Part shown: in pieces, positions 16,718 to 25,440 of the stretch
How the letters are laid out: each line of letters begins with the position of its first letter
Numbering within the stretch: the stretch's first letter is position 1
Notes under the pieces: model-generated
Told to the model about the DNA's origin: nothing
Database searches by the model: none
The model's input: the letters and a program-made list of their open reading frames with translations, nothing else
Source of the DNA: Neorhizobium galegae
GTDB taxonomy: Bacteria; Pseudomonadota; Alphaproteobacteria; Rhizobiales; Rhizobiaceae
NCBI RefSeq assembly: GCF_017877135.1
Contig: NZ_JAGIPH010000007.1
Coordinates: 1 to 64,000 of the forward strand
Reading direction: 5' to 3'
DNA length: 64,000 bases
Made by a program: the position numbers and the translations under genes

Positions 16718-17778
16718 GCGCGCCTCCTGTTGGTGAAGATCAGCGAAAAGAAGAAGGGGACACCGACAAGCGCGGTGATGACGCCGATCGGCAGGATGGC
16801 GCCAGGGATCAGCATTTTCGAGACGACCGAGGTGGCGGACAACAGAAGTGCGCCGCAGATGACGGAGCCCGGCAGGAAGAAGCGCTGGTCTTCGCCCACC
16901 ACCATGCGGGCGATGTGCGGCCCGACGAGGCCGACAAAGCCGATCGTGCCGACAAAGGAAACCGGGATGGCGGCAAGCAGGCTCACCAGCATCATGGTTT
17001 CGAGCCGCAGGCCGCGCACGTTAACACCGAGGCTTGCCGCCTTGTCATCGCCGAGCCTCAACGCCGTCAGCGCCCAGGCGCGACGGGCAAACAGAGGCAC
17101 GCAGATCACCAGCACGCCAAAGGTGACGGCAACCTTCATCCACGTCGCCTTGGTGAGGCTGCCCATGGTCCAGAACACGACGGCTGCCAGCGCCTGTTCG
17201 GAGGCCAGATATTGCAGCAGCGATAAAAGCGCATTGAAGGTGAAGACCAGCGCAATACCGAGCAGAACGATGGTTTCCACCGACACCCCACGCAGCGTCG
17301 AGACGCCATAGATGAACAGCGAGGCGAGCATGGCCATCAGGAAAGCATTGATCGGCACCATGAACTGGATGGCCGCCGGAAAGACAGCCACGCCCGCCAC
17401 CAGGGCAAGCGCCGCACCAAAGCCGGCCGCAGCCGAAATGCCAAGCGTGAACGGGCTTGCGAGCGGATTGGCAAGGATCGTCTGCATCTGCGCGCCGGCC
17501 AGCGACAGGCAGGCCCCGACAGTCACCGCCATCAGCGCAATCGGCATGCGGATATCCCAGACGACGACGCGCAACTGGTTCGACACCGTGTCCGGCATGA
17601 AGATGGCGGAGAGAACTTCGCCCAGCGTATAGCGCGCCGGCCCAAGCCCGATATCGATCGAAATGCTGAGCGCCAGTGCCAGCGCAAGGCCGCTTAGAAT
17701 AAGAATGCGGCGCGCGGCAAGAGCGCGGTAGCGACCGCGCCCCTCCACGATCGGCTGGTCCTGCAAAACGGCCACCAT
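16711..17778 (-). CDS. Iron/siderophore-type ABC permease (FecCD family)
   Basis: The 355-residue inner-membrane permease has about nine to ten hydrophobic helices and family signatures such as GACLSLAGAQMQTILANPLA and GTIGFVGLVGPHIARM. It is a single permease, so it presumably works as a homodimer. I chose the ATG at 17778, which overlaps the stop of the upstream binding-protein gene (TGATG) and gives the normal family length; a 42-residue upstream extension looks spurious. Confidence 0.9.
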   Translation of the reverse strand: MVAVLQDQPIVEGRGRYRALAARRILILSGLALALALSISIDIGLGPARYTLGEVLSAIFMPDTVSNQLRVVVWDIRMPIALMAVTVGACLSLAGAQMQTILANPLASPFTLGISAAAGFGAALALVAGVAVFPAAIQFMVPINAFLMAMLASLFIYGVSTLRGVSVETIVLLGIALVFTFNALLSLLQYLASEQALAAVVFWTMGSLTKATWMKVAVTFGVLVICVPLFARRAWALTALRLGDDKAASLGVNVRGLRLETMMLVSLLAAIPVSFVGTIGFVGLVGPHIARMVVGEDQRFFLPGSVICGALLLSATSVVSKMLIPGAILPIGVITALVGVPFFFSLIFTNRRRAW

Positions 17779-18911
17779 CAGTTCACGCCTTTGTCGAGGG
17801 AAACGAAATAGCCGGTCTTGTAGGTGACCGGCAGGAATTTCTCGTGGAAATCCCGGAACGTCTGCTCCGGGTCGAGATCGGCAAAAAGCTCCGGGTGGAA
17901 CCACTTGGCAAATTGCTGGATCGGAACGAATTCATACGGCGCGCCATAGAACTGGTGCCAGACGGCATGGACTGCGCCGTTCTTGACAGCCTTCACCTCC
18001 GGAAAGGGCGTGCGCGTCATCAGGCTTGATAGCTTTACCCGCGCCGCCGCAAGGTCCGCACCGCGACCGACCGAGACGAACTGGTTGATGTCGCTTTCAG
18101 CCGCCCAGTTGGAACCGGTGACGATCACATGGTCCGGATCGGAGACGACAAGCTGCTCAGGGTTAAGGTCGCCGAACGTGGTGGTAATGATGCCGTTGGC
18201 AATATTGTCGCCACCCGCCTGATCGACCATCTTGCCGAAATTGTAAGGGCCGAATGTGCGGCAGCAGTTGTTCTCACCCGATATGCCGGGTGCGCGCTCG
18301 ATGAAGACTTTCGGGCGTTTCAGGTCCTTCACGCCGGCCAGGCGATCGGTCACGCGGGCAATCTCGGCGCGGCGATAGGCCTTGAACGCCTCAGCCCGGT
18401 CGGTCGCGCCAAACAGCTTGCCCAGGATGTCGATGGATTTTTCCGTGTTCTTGTCCGGATCGAGCCGGAAATCGAGATAGACGACCTTGATGCCGGCCGC
18501 CGCCGCCTTGTCCTCGAACCCCGCTTCTTTGGCAATCTTTGCCGCTTCGAGATTGAGCGTGATCACATCCGGCTGCAGGGCAATGGCGCTTTCGAGATCG
18601 AAATCGCCTTGCGGCACATAGCCGAAGCGGGGCAGGTCGGCGATTGCCGGGAAATGCTCCACATAGGCGTCATAGCTATCGGGGTCCTTCTTCACCAGAT
18701 CATCGCGCCAGCCGACGATGGTATCGAAAGTATGCTCCCCTTTCAGCGCCGCAATCACATGCACCTGGCGTGCTTCGCCGACGATGACACGTCGAGCCGG
18801 CAGCTCGACGTCTACCACACGACCGGCGGCGTCGGTGATTTCCGCCGCAAGGACGGGGCTCGCCAGAAACGGCAAAAGAGCGACAAGCGCTCGCGAAACT
18901 GCTGAAAACAT
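17778..18911 (-). CDS. TroA/FecB-like ABC substrate-binding protein, paralogue 1
   Basis: This periplasmic binding protein of the iron-chelate class has 377 residues with an N-terminal signal peptide (MFSAVSRALVALLPFLASPVLA). The ATG at 18911 is preceded by AAGGAGAG; the longer frame is rejected. It shares an obvious common plan with the next upstream gene: GWRDD near the N-terminus, KIANGI-type TFG(D/T)(L/V)NPEQ, HAVWHQFY, and a vicinal cysteine pair (NNCC followed by R-T-F-G-P). Tandem duplication of the binding protein suggests two related ligands feeding one permease. No TonB receptor gene is present. Confidence 0.86.
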   Translation of the reverse strand: MFSAVSRALVALLPFLASPVLAAEITDAAGRVVDVELPARRVIVGEARQVHVIAALKGEHTFDTIVGWRDDLVKKDPDSYDAYVEHFPAIADLPRFGYVPQGDFDLESAIALQPDVITLNLEAAKIAKEAGFEDKAAAAGIKVVYLDFRLDPDKNTEKSIDILGKLFGATDRAEAFKAYRRAEIARVTDRLAGVKDLKRPKVFIERAPGISGENNCCRTFGPYNFGKMVDQAGGDNIANGIITTTFGDLNPEQLVVSDPDHVIVTGSNWAAESDINQFVSVGRGADLAAARVKLSSLMTRTPFPEVKAVKNGAVHAVWHQFYGAPYEFVPIQQFAKWFHPELFADLDPEQTFRDFHEKFLPVTYKTGYFVSLDKGVN

Positions 18912-18970
18912 GGGGAGTCTCTCCTTGGCAAAGGCATCCGGCAGGCTTGAACCTGCCGGATGCGGCCTCA

Positions 18971-20122
18971 TCAGTTCTTGTCGTTCAACGACACGAAGTA
19001 ACCGGTGTGGTAATCGACCGGCAGGAAGCGGGTGTGCAGTTCCTGGAAAGTCGCTTCCGGATCGAGATCGGCAAACAGGTCGGGATGAAGCCACTTGGCA
19101 ATCTGCTGGATGGCGACGAACTGGTACGGGTTGTTGTAGAACTGGTGCCAGACCGCGTGGACATTGCCCTCCTTGACGGCCTTGATATCGGTAAAGGCCG
19201 GGCGCGCCATCAAGGCAGAGAGCTTCTTCTTTGCCAGCGCCTTGTCAGCGCCCGGGCCAACGCCCACCCATGCGCCACCCGGAACATAAAGCTCCCAGTT
19301 GGCGCCGGTCACGATCACCTGGTCCGGGTTGGACGCAATGATCTGCTCCGGGTTGACGGTCCCGAAGGTGCCGGGAATGATGCCGGTGGCGAGATTGATG
19401 CCGCCGGCCATCTCGACCATCTTGCCGAAATTCTCCGGGCCGAAGGACATGCAGCAATCATCGCTGTAGCCACCGGCGCGCTCCATGAACACGACGGGCT
19501 TCTTCAGGTCCTTGGCCTTTGCGATCACGTCGGTGACGCGGGCGATCTGCGCGTCGTGGAACCGAATGAATTCGTCCGCCTTCTGTTCCTTGCCGAACAG
19601 GGTTCCGATGAGACGCATGGACGGATCGGTATTTTCCAGCGATTTTTCCCGGAAATCGACGTAGACCAGCGGGATGCCGACCTTGGAGAGCTTCTCGATA
19701 TAACCGCTCTCTTCTGTCGCCGACTTGGCATCGATGTTCATGATGATGACATCGGGCTTCAGCGTCACGGCCTGCTCGATATCGAACGTGCCGTCCTTCA
19801 TGCCGCCGAAGGTCGGGATCTTTGCCATCTCGGGGAATTTCTTGAGGTAGATATTGTAGCCGTCGAGATCGGCCTTCTGGAAATCATCGCGCCAGCCGAC
19901 GATGCGCTTGAACGGCGCGTCCGTATCCATGGCGCCGGTGAAATAGATCTGGCGGCCTTCGCCGAGGATCACCCGCTCGACAGGAACGCTGACCTCGACT
20001 TCACGCCCGGTAATGTCCTTGACCTTGATCTTTTCCCCCGCCTCAGCCACGCCTGCTGCAAACGTCAGCGACAGTGTCGCGGCCAGAACCGCCCCCGAAA
20101 ACTTGAACACGATGGTCTCCAT
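18971..20122 (-). CDS. TroA/FecB-like ABC substrate-binding protein, paralogue 2
   Basis: The 383-residue binding protein has a signal peptide (METIVFKFSG onwards, cleavage near AEA-GEK). It aligns along its length with the protein encoded immediately downstream, sharing GWRDDF, NPEQ, HAVWHQFYNNPY, FADLDPEATFQELHTRFLP and the Cys-Cys pair (DDCC followed by M-S-F-G-P). It is first in the minus-strand transport unit, behind a candidate promoter at 20142-20169. The ligand is probably a metal chelate, haem or corrinoid; unproven. Confidence 0.86.
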   Translation of the reverse strand: METIVFKFSGAVLAATLSLTFAAGVAEAGEKIKVKDITGREVEVSVPVERVILGEGRQIYFTGAMDTDAPFKRIVGWRDDFQKADLDGYNIYLKKFPEMAKIPTFGGMKDGTFDIEQAVTLKPDVIIMNIDAKSATEESGYIEKLSKVGIPLVYVDFREKSLENTDPSMRLIGTLFGKEQKADEFIRFHDAQIARVTDVIAKAKDLKKPVVFMERAGGYSDDCCMSFGPENFGKMVEMAGGINLATGIIPGTFGTVNPEQIIASNPDQVIVTGANWELYVPGGAWVGVGPGADKALAKKKLSALMARPAFTDIKAVKEGNVHAVWHQFYNNPYQFVAIQQIAKWLHPDLFADLDPEATFQELHTRFLPVDYHTGYFVSLNDKN

Positions 20123-20141
20123 TTAGTCGTTTCCGGGCGCT

Positions 20142-20169
20142 TTTATGGTTTTATGACTTTTCTCGTCAA
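20142..20169 (-). promoter_or_regulatory. Candidate promoter of the metal-chelate-type transporter
   Basis: On the minus strand TTGACG (20169-20164) and CATAAA (20147-20142) are 16 bp apart, about 20 bp before the binding-protein start. An AT-rich imperfect palindrome abuts the -35. Confidence 0.45.
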
Positions 20170-20191
20170 GAATTATCTTTTAGAAGAATTC
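20170..20191. promoter_or_regulatory. AT-rich imperfect palindrome, possible metalloregulator site
   Basis: The 22-bp element begins GAATT and ends AATTC; 14 of 22 positions are symmetric. It lies between the divergent binding-protein and methyltransferase genes, directly upstream of the -35. It resembles AT-rich iron-responsive sites only loosely, so no regulator is named. Confidence 0.3.
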
Positions 20192-20221
20192 CAAGCATTT
20201 ACAGCCTGACGGACCGAATTC

Positions 20222-21025
20222 ATGCAGCAGTTGGCAACGCAGACGAACTACAACCTCAAGGACGAGATCAAGGCCTACTGGTCGCAGCGGGCCGAAACAT
20301 TCGATACGCAGCCCGGGCACGAGATCTTTTCCGAGAGCGAACGGGCGGCATGGCATGCGCTGATCCGGCGCCATCTTGGTGATGGAAAGGGTCGAAAGGC
20401 GCTTGACCTCGCATCCGGCACCGGCGTCGTTTCGCATCTCATGGATGATCTCGGCTTTTCCGTCACCGGCATGGACTGGGCCGAGCCGATGCTCGAGCGG
20501 GCGCGGGCGAAGGCCGAGGCACGCGGGCGCACAATCCGCTTCTTCCTGGGGGACGCGGAAAACACGCTGGAGCCCGACAATGCCTATGACGTCATTACCA
20601 ACCGCCATCTGGTGTGGACGCTGGTCGATCCGAAAGCCGCCTTCCTCGAATGGCACCGTGTGCTGAAGCCCGGCGGGCGGCTGTTGATCGTCGACGGCGA
20701 TTTCGTCAATCAAGGTCTTGTCGCGCGCCTTGCCGGCCGCGTTGCCGAGGCGCTGAAGACCTTCGGCATCGGCGCGCAACGCCCGCTGCATGGACCGGGC
20801 GCAAGCCTTGCCGAGACCCATCGCAGCATCCTGTCGCGGGTCTACTTTTCAAAGGGTGCGCGGGCCGAAGCAGTCGTGGAATTGCTGAAGGCCACAGGCT
20901 TCTCGTCGGTCACCGTGGATACCGACATGCGGGCGATCCATCGAGCGCAGAAGAAGAATTTTAGCTTCCTGAAGGGCCTCGAGCGGGCAACCCAGCATCG
21001 CTATGCCATTTGCGCCGTGAAATAA
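20222..21025 (+). CDS. Class I SAM-dependent methyltransferase
   Basis: The 267-residue protein has a UbiE/COG2226-like fold: SAM-binding ALDLASGTGVVSHLM (motif I, about residues 60-74), acidic MDWAEPML (motif II region), DAENTLEP and LKPGGRLLIVDGDF (motif post I). It is transcribed divergently from the binding-protein genes with only 99 bp between. The methylated substrate is unknown. Position suggests it acts on, or makes, the ligand of the transporter, for example by modifying a metal-chelate cofactor, but this is inference. Confidence 0.82.
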   Translation: MQQLATQTNYNLKDEIKAYWSQRAETFDTQPGHEIFSESERAAWHALIRRHLGDGKGRKALDLASGTGVVSHLMDDLGFSVTGMDWAEPMLERARAKAEARGRTIRFFLGDAENTLEPDNAYDVITNRHLVWTLVDPKAAFLEWHRVLKPGGRLLIVDGDFVNQGLVARLAGRVAEALKTFGIGAQRPLHGPGASLAETHRSILSRVYFSKGARAEAVVELLKATGFSSVTVDTDMRAIHRAQKKNFSFLKGLERATQHRYAICAVK

Positions 21026-21032
21026 GAAAGAC

Positions 21033-21057
21033 GAGGGCAGCCGAAAAAGCCGCCCTC
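21033..21057. terminator. Bidirectional hairpin between convergent genes
   Basis: GAGGGC-A-GC (from 21033) pairs with GC-C-GCCCTC (to 21057) with one mismatch around an A-rich loop. It lies in the 45-bp gap between the methyltransferase and the ROK kinase genes. Confidence 0.55.
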
Positions 21058-21070
21058 ATCCAGTCCCTGA

Positions 21071-21973
21071 TCAGCCACCAAGGCCCAGAATTGCCGCCCC
21101 TATCAGGCCCGGCTCGATCTGGCATTCGGCCTTCACCACCAGCGGCCGCGCGAACTTGCGCAGGATGCGCGCCCGAACCGCATGATCGATGGCCTCGAGC
21201 AATTCCAGCGAATTGGACAGGCCGCCGCCGACCGGCATGATGGTGGCGCCGGTGACATTGGCAACCAGCGCCAGTGGCCCAGAGAGGATATCGACATACA
21301 CATCGATGGTGCGCACGGCATCGGGATCCTGCCGTTGCCAGTCGGCGATGATCTCTTCGCTGGTCAGCATCTTGGCGTGGAGATGGGCGTGAAGCTTTTC
21401 CATGCCGCGCGCGCTGCACACCGCGTCGATGCATCCATCAAGGCCGCAGCCGCAGCGGAAGCGCGGCAGTTCAGCCGGTGGAGTACCGGCCTGCGTTGCG
21501 GCAACCGGCCCATGGCCCCATTCGCCGGCAAAGCCACCTTCGCTGTTGATCAGCTTGCCGTCGATCACCAGCCCGCCACCGACACCGGTGCCAAGAATGA
21601 CGCCGAAGACGACGCGGTGGCCGCGCCCGGCGCCGATGCCGGCCTCTGCCAGCACAAAGCTGTCCGCGTCATTGGCGATCTTCACCGGAAGCCCAAGGGC
21701 AGTCTCAAGATCGTCCTGCAACAGCCGGCCGTGAATACACGGAACATTGGCCACCACCGCGCGGCGGCTGTCCGGATCAATGATGCCGGCAATGGACAGG
21801 GCAACACAGGACGGCTGTTCCGGCGCCTGGTCGATGACGGCGCGCATGGTGGCGACGAAGGCTGAAAAGTCATGAAGCGGCGTCGGCTGACGCGGCAGGG
21901 GGCGGATATCCTGGGCAGAAGTGGCAATTGCCCCCTTGATGGCTGTTCCGCCAATGTCGAAACACACGATCAT
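21071..21973 (-). CDS. ROK-family sugar kinase, probably N-acetylglucosamine-type
   Basis: The 300-residue ROK kinase opens with the phosphate-binding DIGGTAIKGAI (about 5-15) and has ILGTGVGGG, EWGHGP and the zinc-binding ROK signature CGCGLDGCIDAVCSARGME. It overlaps the nagA stop by ATGA. With NagA and a SIS-domain sugar-phosphate enzyme in the same operon, phosphorylation of N-acetylglucosamine to the 6-phosphate is the likeliest job. N-acetylmannosamine or glucose remain possible, since ROK specificity is hard to read. Confidence 0.85.
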   Translation of the reverse strand: MIVCFDIGGTAIKGAIATSAQDIRPLPRQPTPLHDFSAFVATMRAVIDQAPEQPSCVALSIAGIIDPDSRRAVVANVPCIHGRLLQDDLETALGLPVKIANDADSFVLAEAGIGAGRGHRVVFGVILGTGVGGGLVIDGKLINSEGGFAGEWGHGPVAATQAGTPPAELPRFRCGCGLDGCIDAVCSARGMEKLHAHLHAKMLTSEEIIADWQRQDPDAVRTIDVYVDILSGPLALVANVTGATIMPVGGGLSNSLELLEAIDHAVRARILRKFARPLVVKAECQIEPGLIGAAILGLGG

Positions 21974-23190
21974 GATACGAATACCGGCGACTTGGCGCCA
22001 TGCACCGGCATGCCGCCGATCCAGGTGGAAAGGAGATTGAGCTTGTCATCCAGGAGGATGAAATCGGCATCGCGGCCCGCCATCAGCTGTCCTTTCGTGT
22101 CAGCGCCAATCGCCTCCGCCGGATAAAGAGAGGCCATGTTGAGCGCTTCGGCAAGCGGCAGGTTCAGCCTCTCGTGAACAAACCGGACGCAGGACATCAT
22201 GTCGATATCGGCCCCAGCCAGCGTCCCGTCGGCCAGCGTCAGCCGCCCGTCGCGGCGATAGACCTGGCGGCCATTGAGGTTGAACCCTGTCTGATCGGTG
22301 CCGATCGTCGACATGGCGTCCGTGACGAGGAAGATCCTGGCCGGCCCCTGCTTGGCCCGCACCGCAACCCTCATCGAGACAGGGTCTACATGGAAGCCGT
22401 CGGCAATCAGGCCGCAGGACAGGCGCCTATCGGAAAGTGCCGCCCCCACCACGCCCGGTTCGCGATTGCCAAGCTGGCTCATGGCATTGAAGAGATGCGT
22501 GACCATCGAGGCGCCGGCATCCGCATAGGCAAGAACAGTTGCCGCACCAACATCCGTATGGCCAAGGCTTACCACATAGCCGGCAGCCTTCAGTGCGGCC
22601 ACCTGCTGCGGCGTGACGTTTTCCGGGGCAATGGTGATCAGCGCCTTGCCGAACGAGCCCGCCGCCTCGACGAGAACGGCAAGGTCGGCCTCGGTCATCG
22701 GCCGGATCAGGGCAGGATCATGCGTGCCCTTGCGCGCGATGGAGAGATGCGGTCCTTCGAGATGCAGGCCGAGAAAACCGGGAATGCGGGCTTCGTGCGC
22801 TTTGCGGCCGGCGGAGAGGACCGTCGTGCGCAGCTCCACCGTGTCGGTGATCAGCGTCGCCAGCAAGGAGGTCGTGCCGAAACGCGCGTGCGCCGCGCAG
22901 ATGGTCGCAATCCCGTCGGCAGTCGGCTGGTTGTTGAGCAGCACGCCGCCGCCGCCATTCACCTGCAGGTCGATGAAGCCGGCCGCGACCAGAGCGCCCT
23001 GCGCATCGATGCGGGGGAGGGAGGGCAAAGCAGCGTCCTCGGGAAGGATGGCCGCGATCTTGCCGCCCTCAACCACAAGCACATGCTTTTCCAGAAAGCG
23101 CTGACCATCAAAGATCCGGCCGCCCGTCACCATGATATCGCTTGGCATTTCGGTGGGCGGCGTGCCGGCAGGTGAAGACGACATGCTCAT
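21970..23190 (-). CDS. nagA: N-acetylglucosamine-6-phosphate deacetylase
   Basis: NagA hydrolyses GlcNAc-6-phosphate to glucosamine-6-phosphate and acetate. The 406-residue amidohydrolase has the family motifs GFIDLQVNGGGG, the metal glutamate in HLEGPHLS, GHTDVGAATV, THLFNAMSQLGNREPG and the catalytic aspartate in LVTDAMS. Its ATG at 23190 overlaps the stop of the SIS-domain gene (ATGA), and its end overlaps the ROK kinase gene, so the three are tightly coupled. Function is well supported. Confidence 0.92.
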   Translation of the reverse strand: MSMSSSPAGTPPTEMPSDIMVTGGRIFDGQRFLEKHVLVVEGGKIAAILPEDAALPSLPRIDAQGALVAAGFIDLQVNGGGGVLLNNQPTADGIATICAAHARFGTTSLLATLITDTVELRTTVLSAGRKAHEARIPGFLGLHLEGPHLSIARKGTHDPALIRPMTEADLAVLVEAAGSFGKALITIAPENVTPQQVAALKAAGYVVSLGHTDVGAATVLAYADAGASMVTHLFNAMSQLGNREPGVVGAALSDRRLSCGLIADGFHVDPVSMRVAVRAKQGPARIFLVTDAMSTIGTDQTGFNLNGRQVYRRDGRLTLADGTLAGADIDMMSCVRFVHERLNLPLAEALNMASLYPAEAIGADTKGQLMAGRDADFILLDDKLNLLSTWIGGMPVHGAKSPVFVS

Positions 23191-24209
23191 CGGGTTTCCG
23201 TTACCTTCTTCAGGGCCGCCGGCTTGTCGGGATTGAAGCCGCGCCGAAGCGAGAGGGTTTCGACCATGCCGTAATAGGGAATGATGAGGCAGAGCGCATC
23301 GGTCAGCGGATGCCCGGTTTCTACGACCGGCAGAGATTTCGGCCCATGCCCGAGGCTCGAGGTGAGGTAGATCGCCGCGTTCTTGTCGACAAGCTTTGAG
23401 GCGGTTTCGGCAACAGACGCTTCGGCCTTGTCACGCGCGGCAAAGGCGATGATCGGAAAATCAGCTGCCACCAGCGATACCGGCCCGTGCAGAACCTCGG
23501 CCGAGGAATAGGCTTCTGCATGCAGTTCGCAGGTTTCCTTGCATTTCAGCGCCGCTTCCGAGGCAATGGCCAGCGAGGGACCGCGACCGAGCATGTAGAG
23601 CGAATCGCAGGTGGCAAGCGGCGCGACCAGCTGGCTCCAGTCGAGCGACAGCGCCTTTTCGAAATACTGGGGAAGGTCCGACACCGCCTTTTGCAGGCCA
23701 TCGTCTTTCTTCCAGGCCGCCAGGATGGCAAGGCCCGTGACGATCGAATTGACGAAGGATTTTGTCGCGGCAACGGCAATTTCCGGCCCGGCCTGAATGT
23801 CGATCGCCATGGTCGCCGCATCGGCAAGCGGCGAGGGCACTGTATTGGCAAGCGCAATCGTCAAGGCGCCGCCGGCTTTGGCGCTGCGGGCAAGCGAGAC
23901 GATATCGGGGCTTGCCCCCGACTGAGAGACAGCGATGGCGGCTGCCCGCTCAAGCCGCAGCGGCGCATCGTAAATCGAGCTCAGCGACGGCCCGATGGAG
24001 GCGACCGGAATGCCGAGCTCCAGTTCGATGGCGTATTTGAGGAAATGCGCCGCATGGTCGGAGGATCCGCGCGCGATGGTGACAACGACGGCCGGATCCC
24101 GCTCGCGCAGGGCCGCGCCTGCCGCTTCAATGGCCCCCTGGCTCTTCACAAGAAGATCGGAAGCAACGGCCGGGATCTGGTTGATCTCCTGGCGCATGAT
24201 GGAAGTCAT
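23187..24209 (-). CDS. SIS-domain sugar-phosphate isomerase/deaminase (NagB-II/GlmS-like)
   Basis: The 340-residue protein has two SIS domains like the isomerase half of glucosamine-6-phosphate synthase, without the glutaminase domain. Visible motifs are RGSSDHAAHFLKY, SQSGASPDIV and a serine-rich AEAYSSAEVLHGPVS. Stand-alone proteins of this type next to nagA usually deaminate glucosamine-6-phosphate to fructose-6-phosphate. The ATG at 24209 (MTSIMRQEIN) was chosen over one 21 residues upstream. It lies 28 bp after the GntR gene. Confidence 0.85.
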   Translation of the reverse strand: MTSIMRQEINQIPAVASDLLVKSQGAIEAAGAALRERDPAVVVTIARGSSDHAAHFLKYAIELELGIPVASIGPSLSSIYDAPLRLERAAAIAVSQSGASPDIVSLARSAKAGGALTIALANTVPSPLADAATMAIDIQAGPEIAVAATKSFVNSIVTGLAILAAWKKDDGLQKAVSDLPQYFEKALSLDWSQLVAPLATCDSLYMLGRGPSLAIASEAALKCKETCELHAEAYSSAEVLHGPVSLVAADFPIIAFAARDKAEASVAETASKLVDKNAAIYLTSSLGHGPKSLPVVETGHPLTDALCLIIPYYGMVETLSLRRGFNPDKPAALKKVTETR

Positions 24210-24237
24210 GAAAAAGCCTTTCGAATTGGGCGTGGCG

Positions 24238-24993
24238 TCAGGCGCCGATGGTGAGTTCGGCGACGAGATCATAGGCGTCGCTGCGGTAAAGGGCGGTGGA
24301 CACTTCCATCACGCGCCCGCTGTCGAGATAGGCGATGCGCTGGACAGACAGCGCTGCCGAACCGGGCGGAACTCCGAGAAGTTCGGTCTCTTCGTCCTTC
24401 AAGAGCACCGCGCAGATGCGCTGATTGGCCCGCACCGGCCGGATGTTGCGCTGGGCAAGCGCCTGGTAGAGCGAGTTTTCCACGACATCGGGATCGGGCA
24501 GCATGTCATCGGCAAGGCTGGTGCGCTCCAGCGCGATCGGCATGTCGTTGGCGGTGCGCAGGCGCGTGATGCGACAGACCCGGGCGGTGCCGGAAAGCCC
24601 GAGCGTCATGGTTTCCTCGGAGGTTGGATCGAAGATGCCGCGGTCGAGCCAGCGGGAGCCGGGCACCATGCCGCGCCGGCGCATGTCTTCCGAAAACGAG
24701 GTGAGCCGCGTCAGCGGCTGCTGCATGCGCGGCACCGGCTTGACGACAAAGGTGCCGGAACCACGCCGGCGCACCAGAAGCCCCTGATCCACAAGATCAT
24801 CGATCGCCTTGCGCACCGTCACGCGCGAGATCGCCGCCTCATCGGCAATGTCCCGTTCTGCGGGGAGGGCATCGCCATGCTTCAGGCGACCGGACACCAC
24901 GGCGTCTTCGATCATGTTCTTCAGCTTGAGATAAAGTGGACCGCCGCGCACGGCCTGGAGCTGCGCCAGCGGCAGAACCTCCTCCATTGCCAT
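24238..24993 (-). CDS. GntR/HutC-family regulator of the amino-sugar module
   Basis: The 251-residue protein has an N-terminal winged helix (LPAERDIADEAAISRVTVRKAI) and a C-terminal UTRA ligand domain of the type that binds glucosamine-6-phosphate or GlcNAc-6-phosphate in NagR proteins. It heads the minus-strand unit with the SIS enzyme, NagA and ROK kinase, and faces the divergent transporter across a 447-bp gap. ATGs at 24993 and 24987 are both possible. It probably controls both units. Confidence 0.86.
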   Translation of the reverse strand: MAMEEVLPLAQLQAVRGGPLYLKLKNMIEDAVVSGRLKHGDALPAERDIADEAAISRVTVRKAIDDLVDQGLLVRRRGSGTFVVKPVPRMQQPLTRLTSFSEDMRRRGMVPGSRWLDRGIFDPTSEETMTLGLSGTARVCRITRLRTANDMPIALERTSLADDMLPDPDVVENSLYQALAQRNIRPVRANQRICAVLLKDEETELLGVPPGSAALSVQRIAYLDSGRVMEVSTALYRSDAYDLVAELTIGA

Positions 24994-25440
24994 ACCGATC
25001 CCCCATTGCGCTGGAAGCAGAGGATTGCAGCAGGCGAACCACCCCGCAAAGCCCGGCTTCCGTTTACCGTTTCGTAAGCGGGGACAATACCAACGCCATA
25101 CCAAATCCGCAAATGGTTTTATTGGATATGTGAATTCCGTCTAATAACACCGGATTTCTCGTTGTTCTCCAGTGAAAACGACAGTTTTGGAATTTTTGTA
25201 ACGGAACCGGTAGACGATTGGCATTTTTTTGGTATTGTTATCGCATTGACTGGACAGAATGACGGGGTGCAGCAACCACCAGATTTCCGAGATACCCTTT
25301 TACGCTGCCGGCTGCGCAACACGCGGCGAGCCATGAAAAGGAATTTCAGGAAATTTACCGAACGGCGTTTTTTGGTTGACGAAATCCGGCATCTGCCACA
25401 GGCTAAGAAAAATAATTACGAAAACAGGGAACAGGCCACA
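24994..25440. promoter_or_regulatory. Divergent regulatory gap between GntR gene and GlcNAc-type transporter
   Basis: This 447-bp, comparatively AT-rich gap holds no convincing gene; the open frames across it lack coding character. It must hold both divergent promoters. The 10-mer ACAATACCAA (25084-25093) recurs as its reverse complement TTGGTATTGT (25229-25238), one copy near each side, and a related ATACCAAAT lies at about 25098. These are candidate GntR sites. No promoter with good -35/-10 spacing stood out. Confidence 0.45.
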
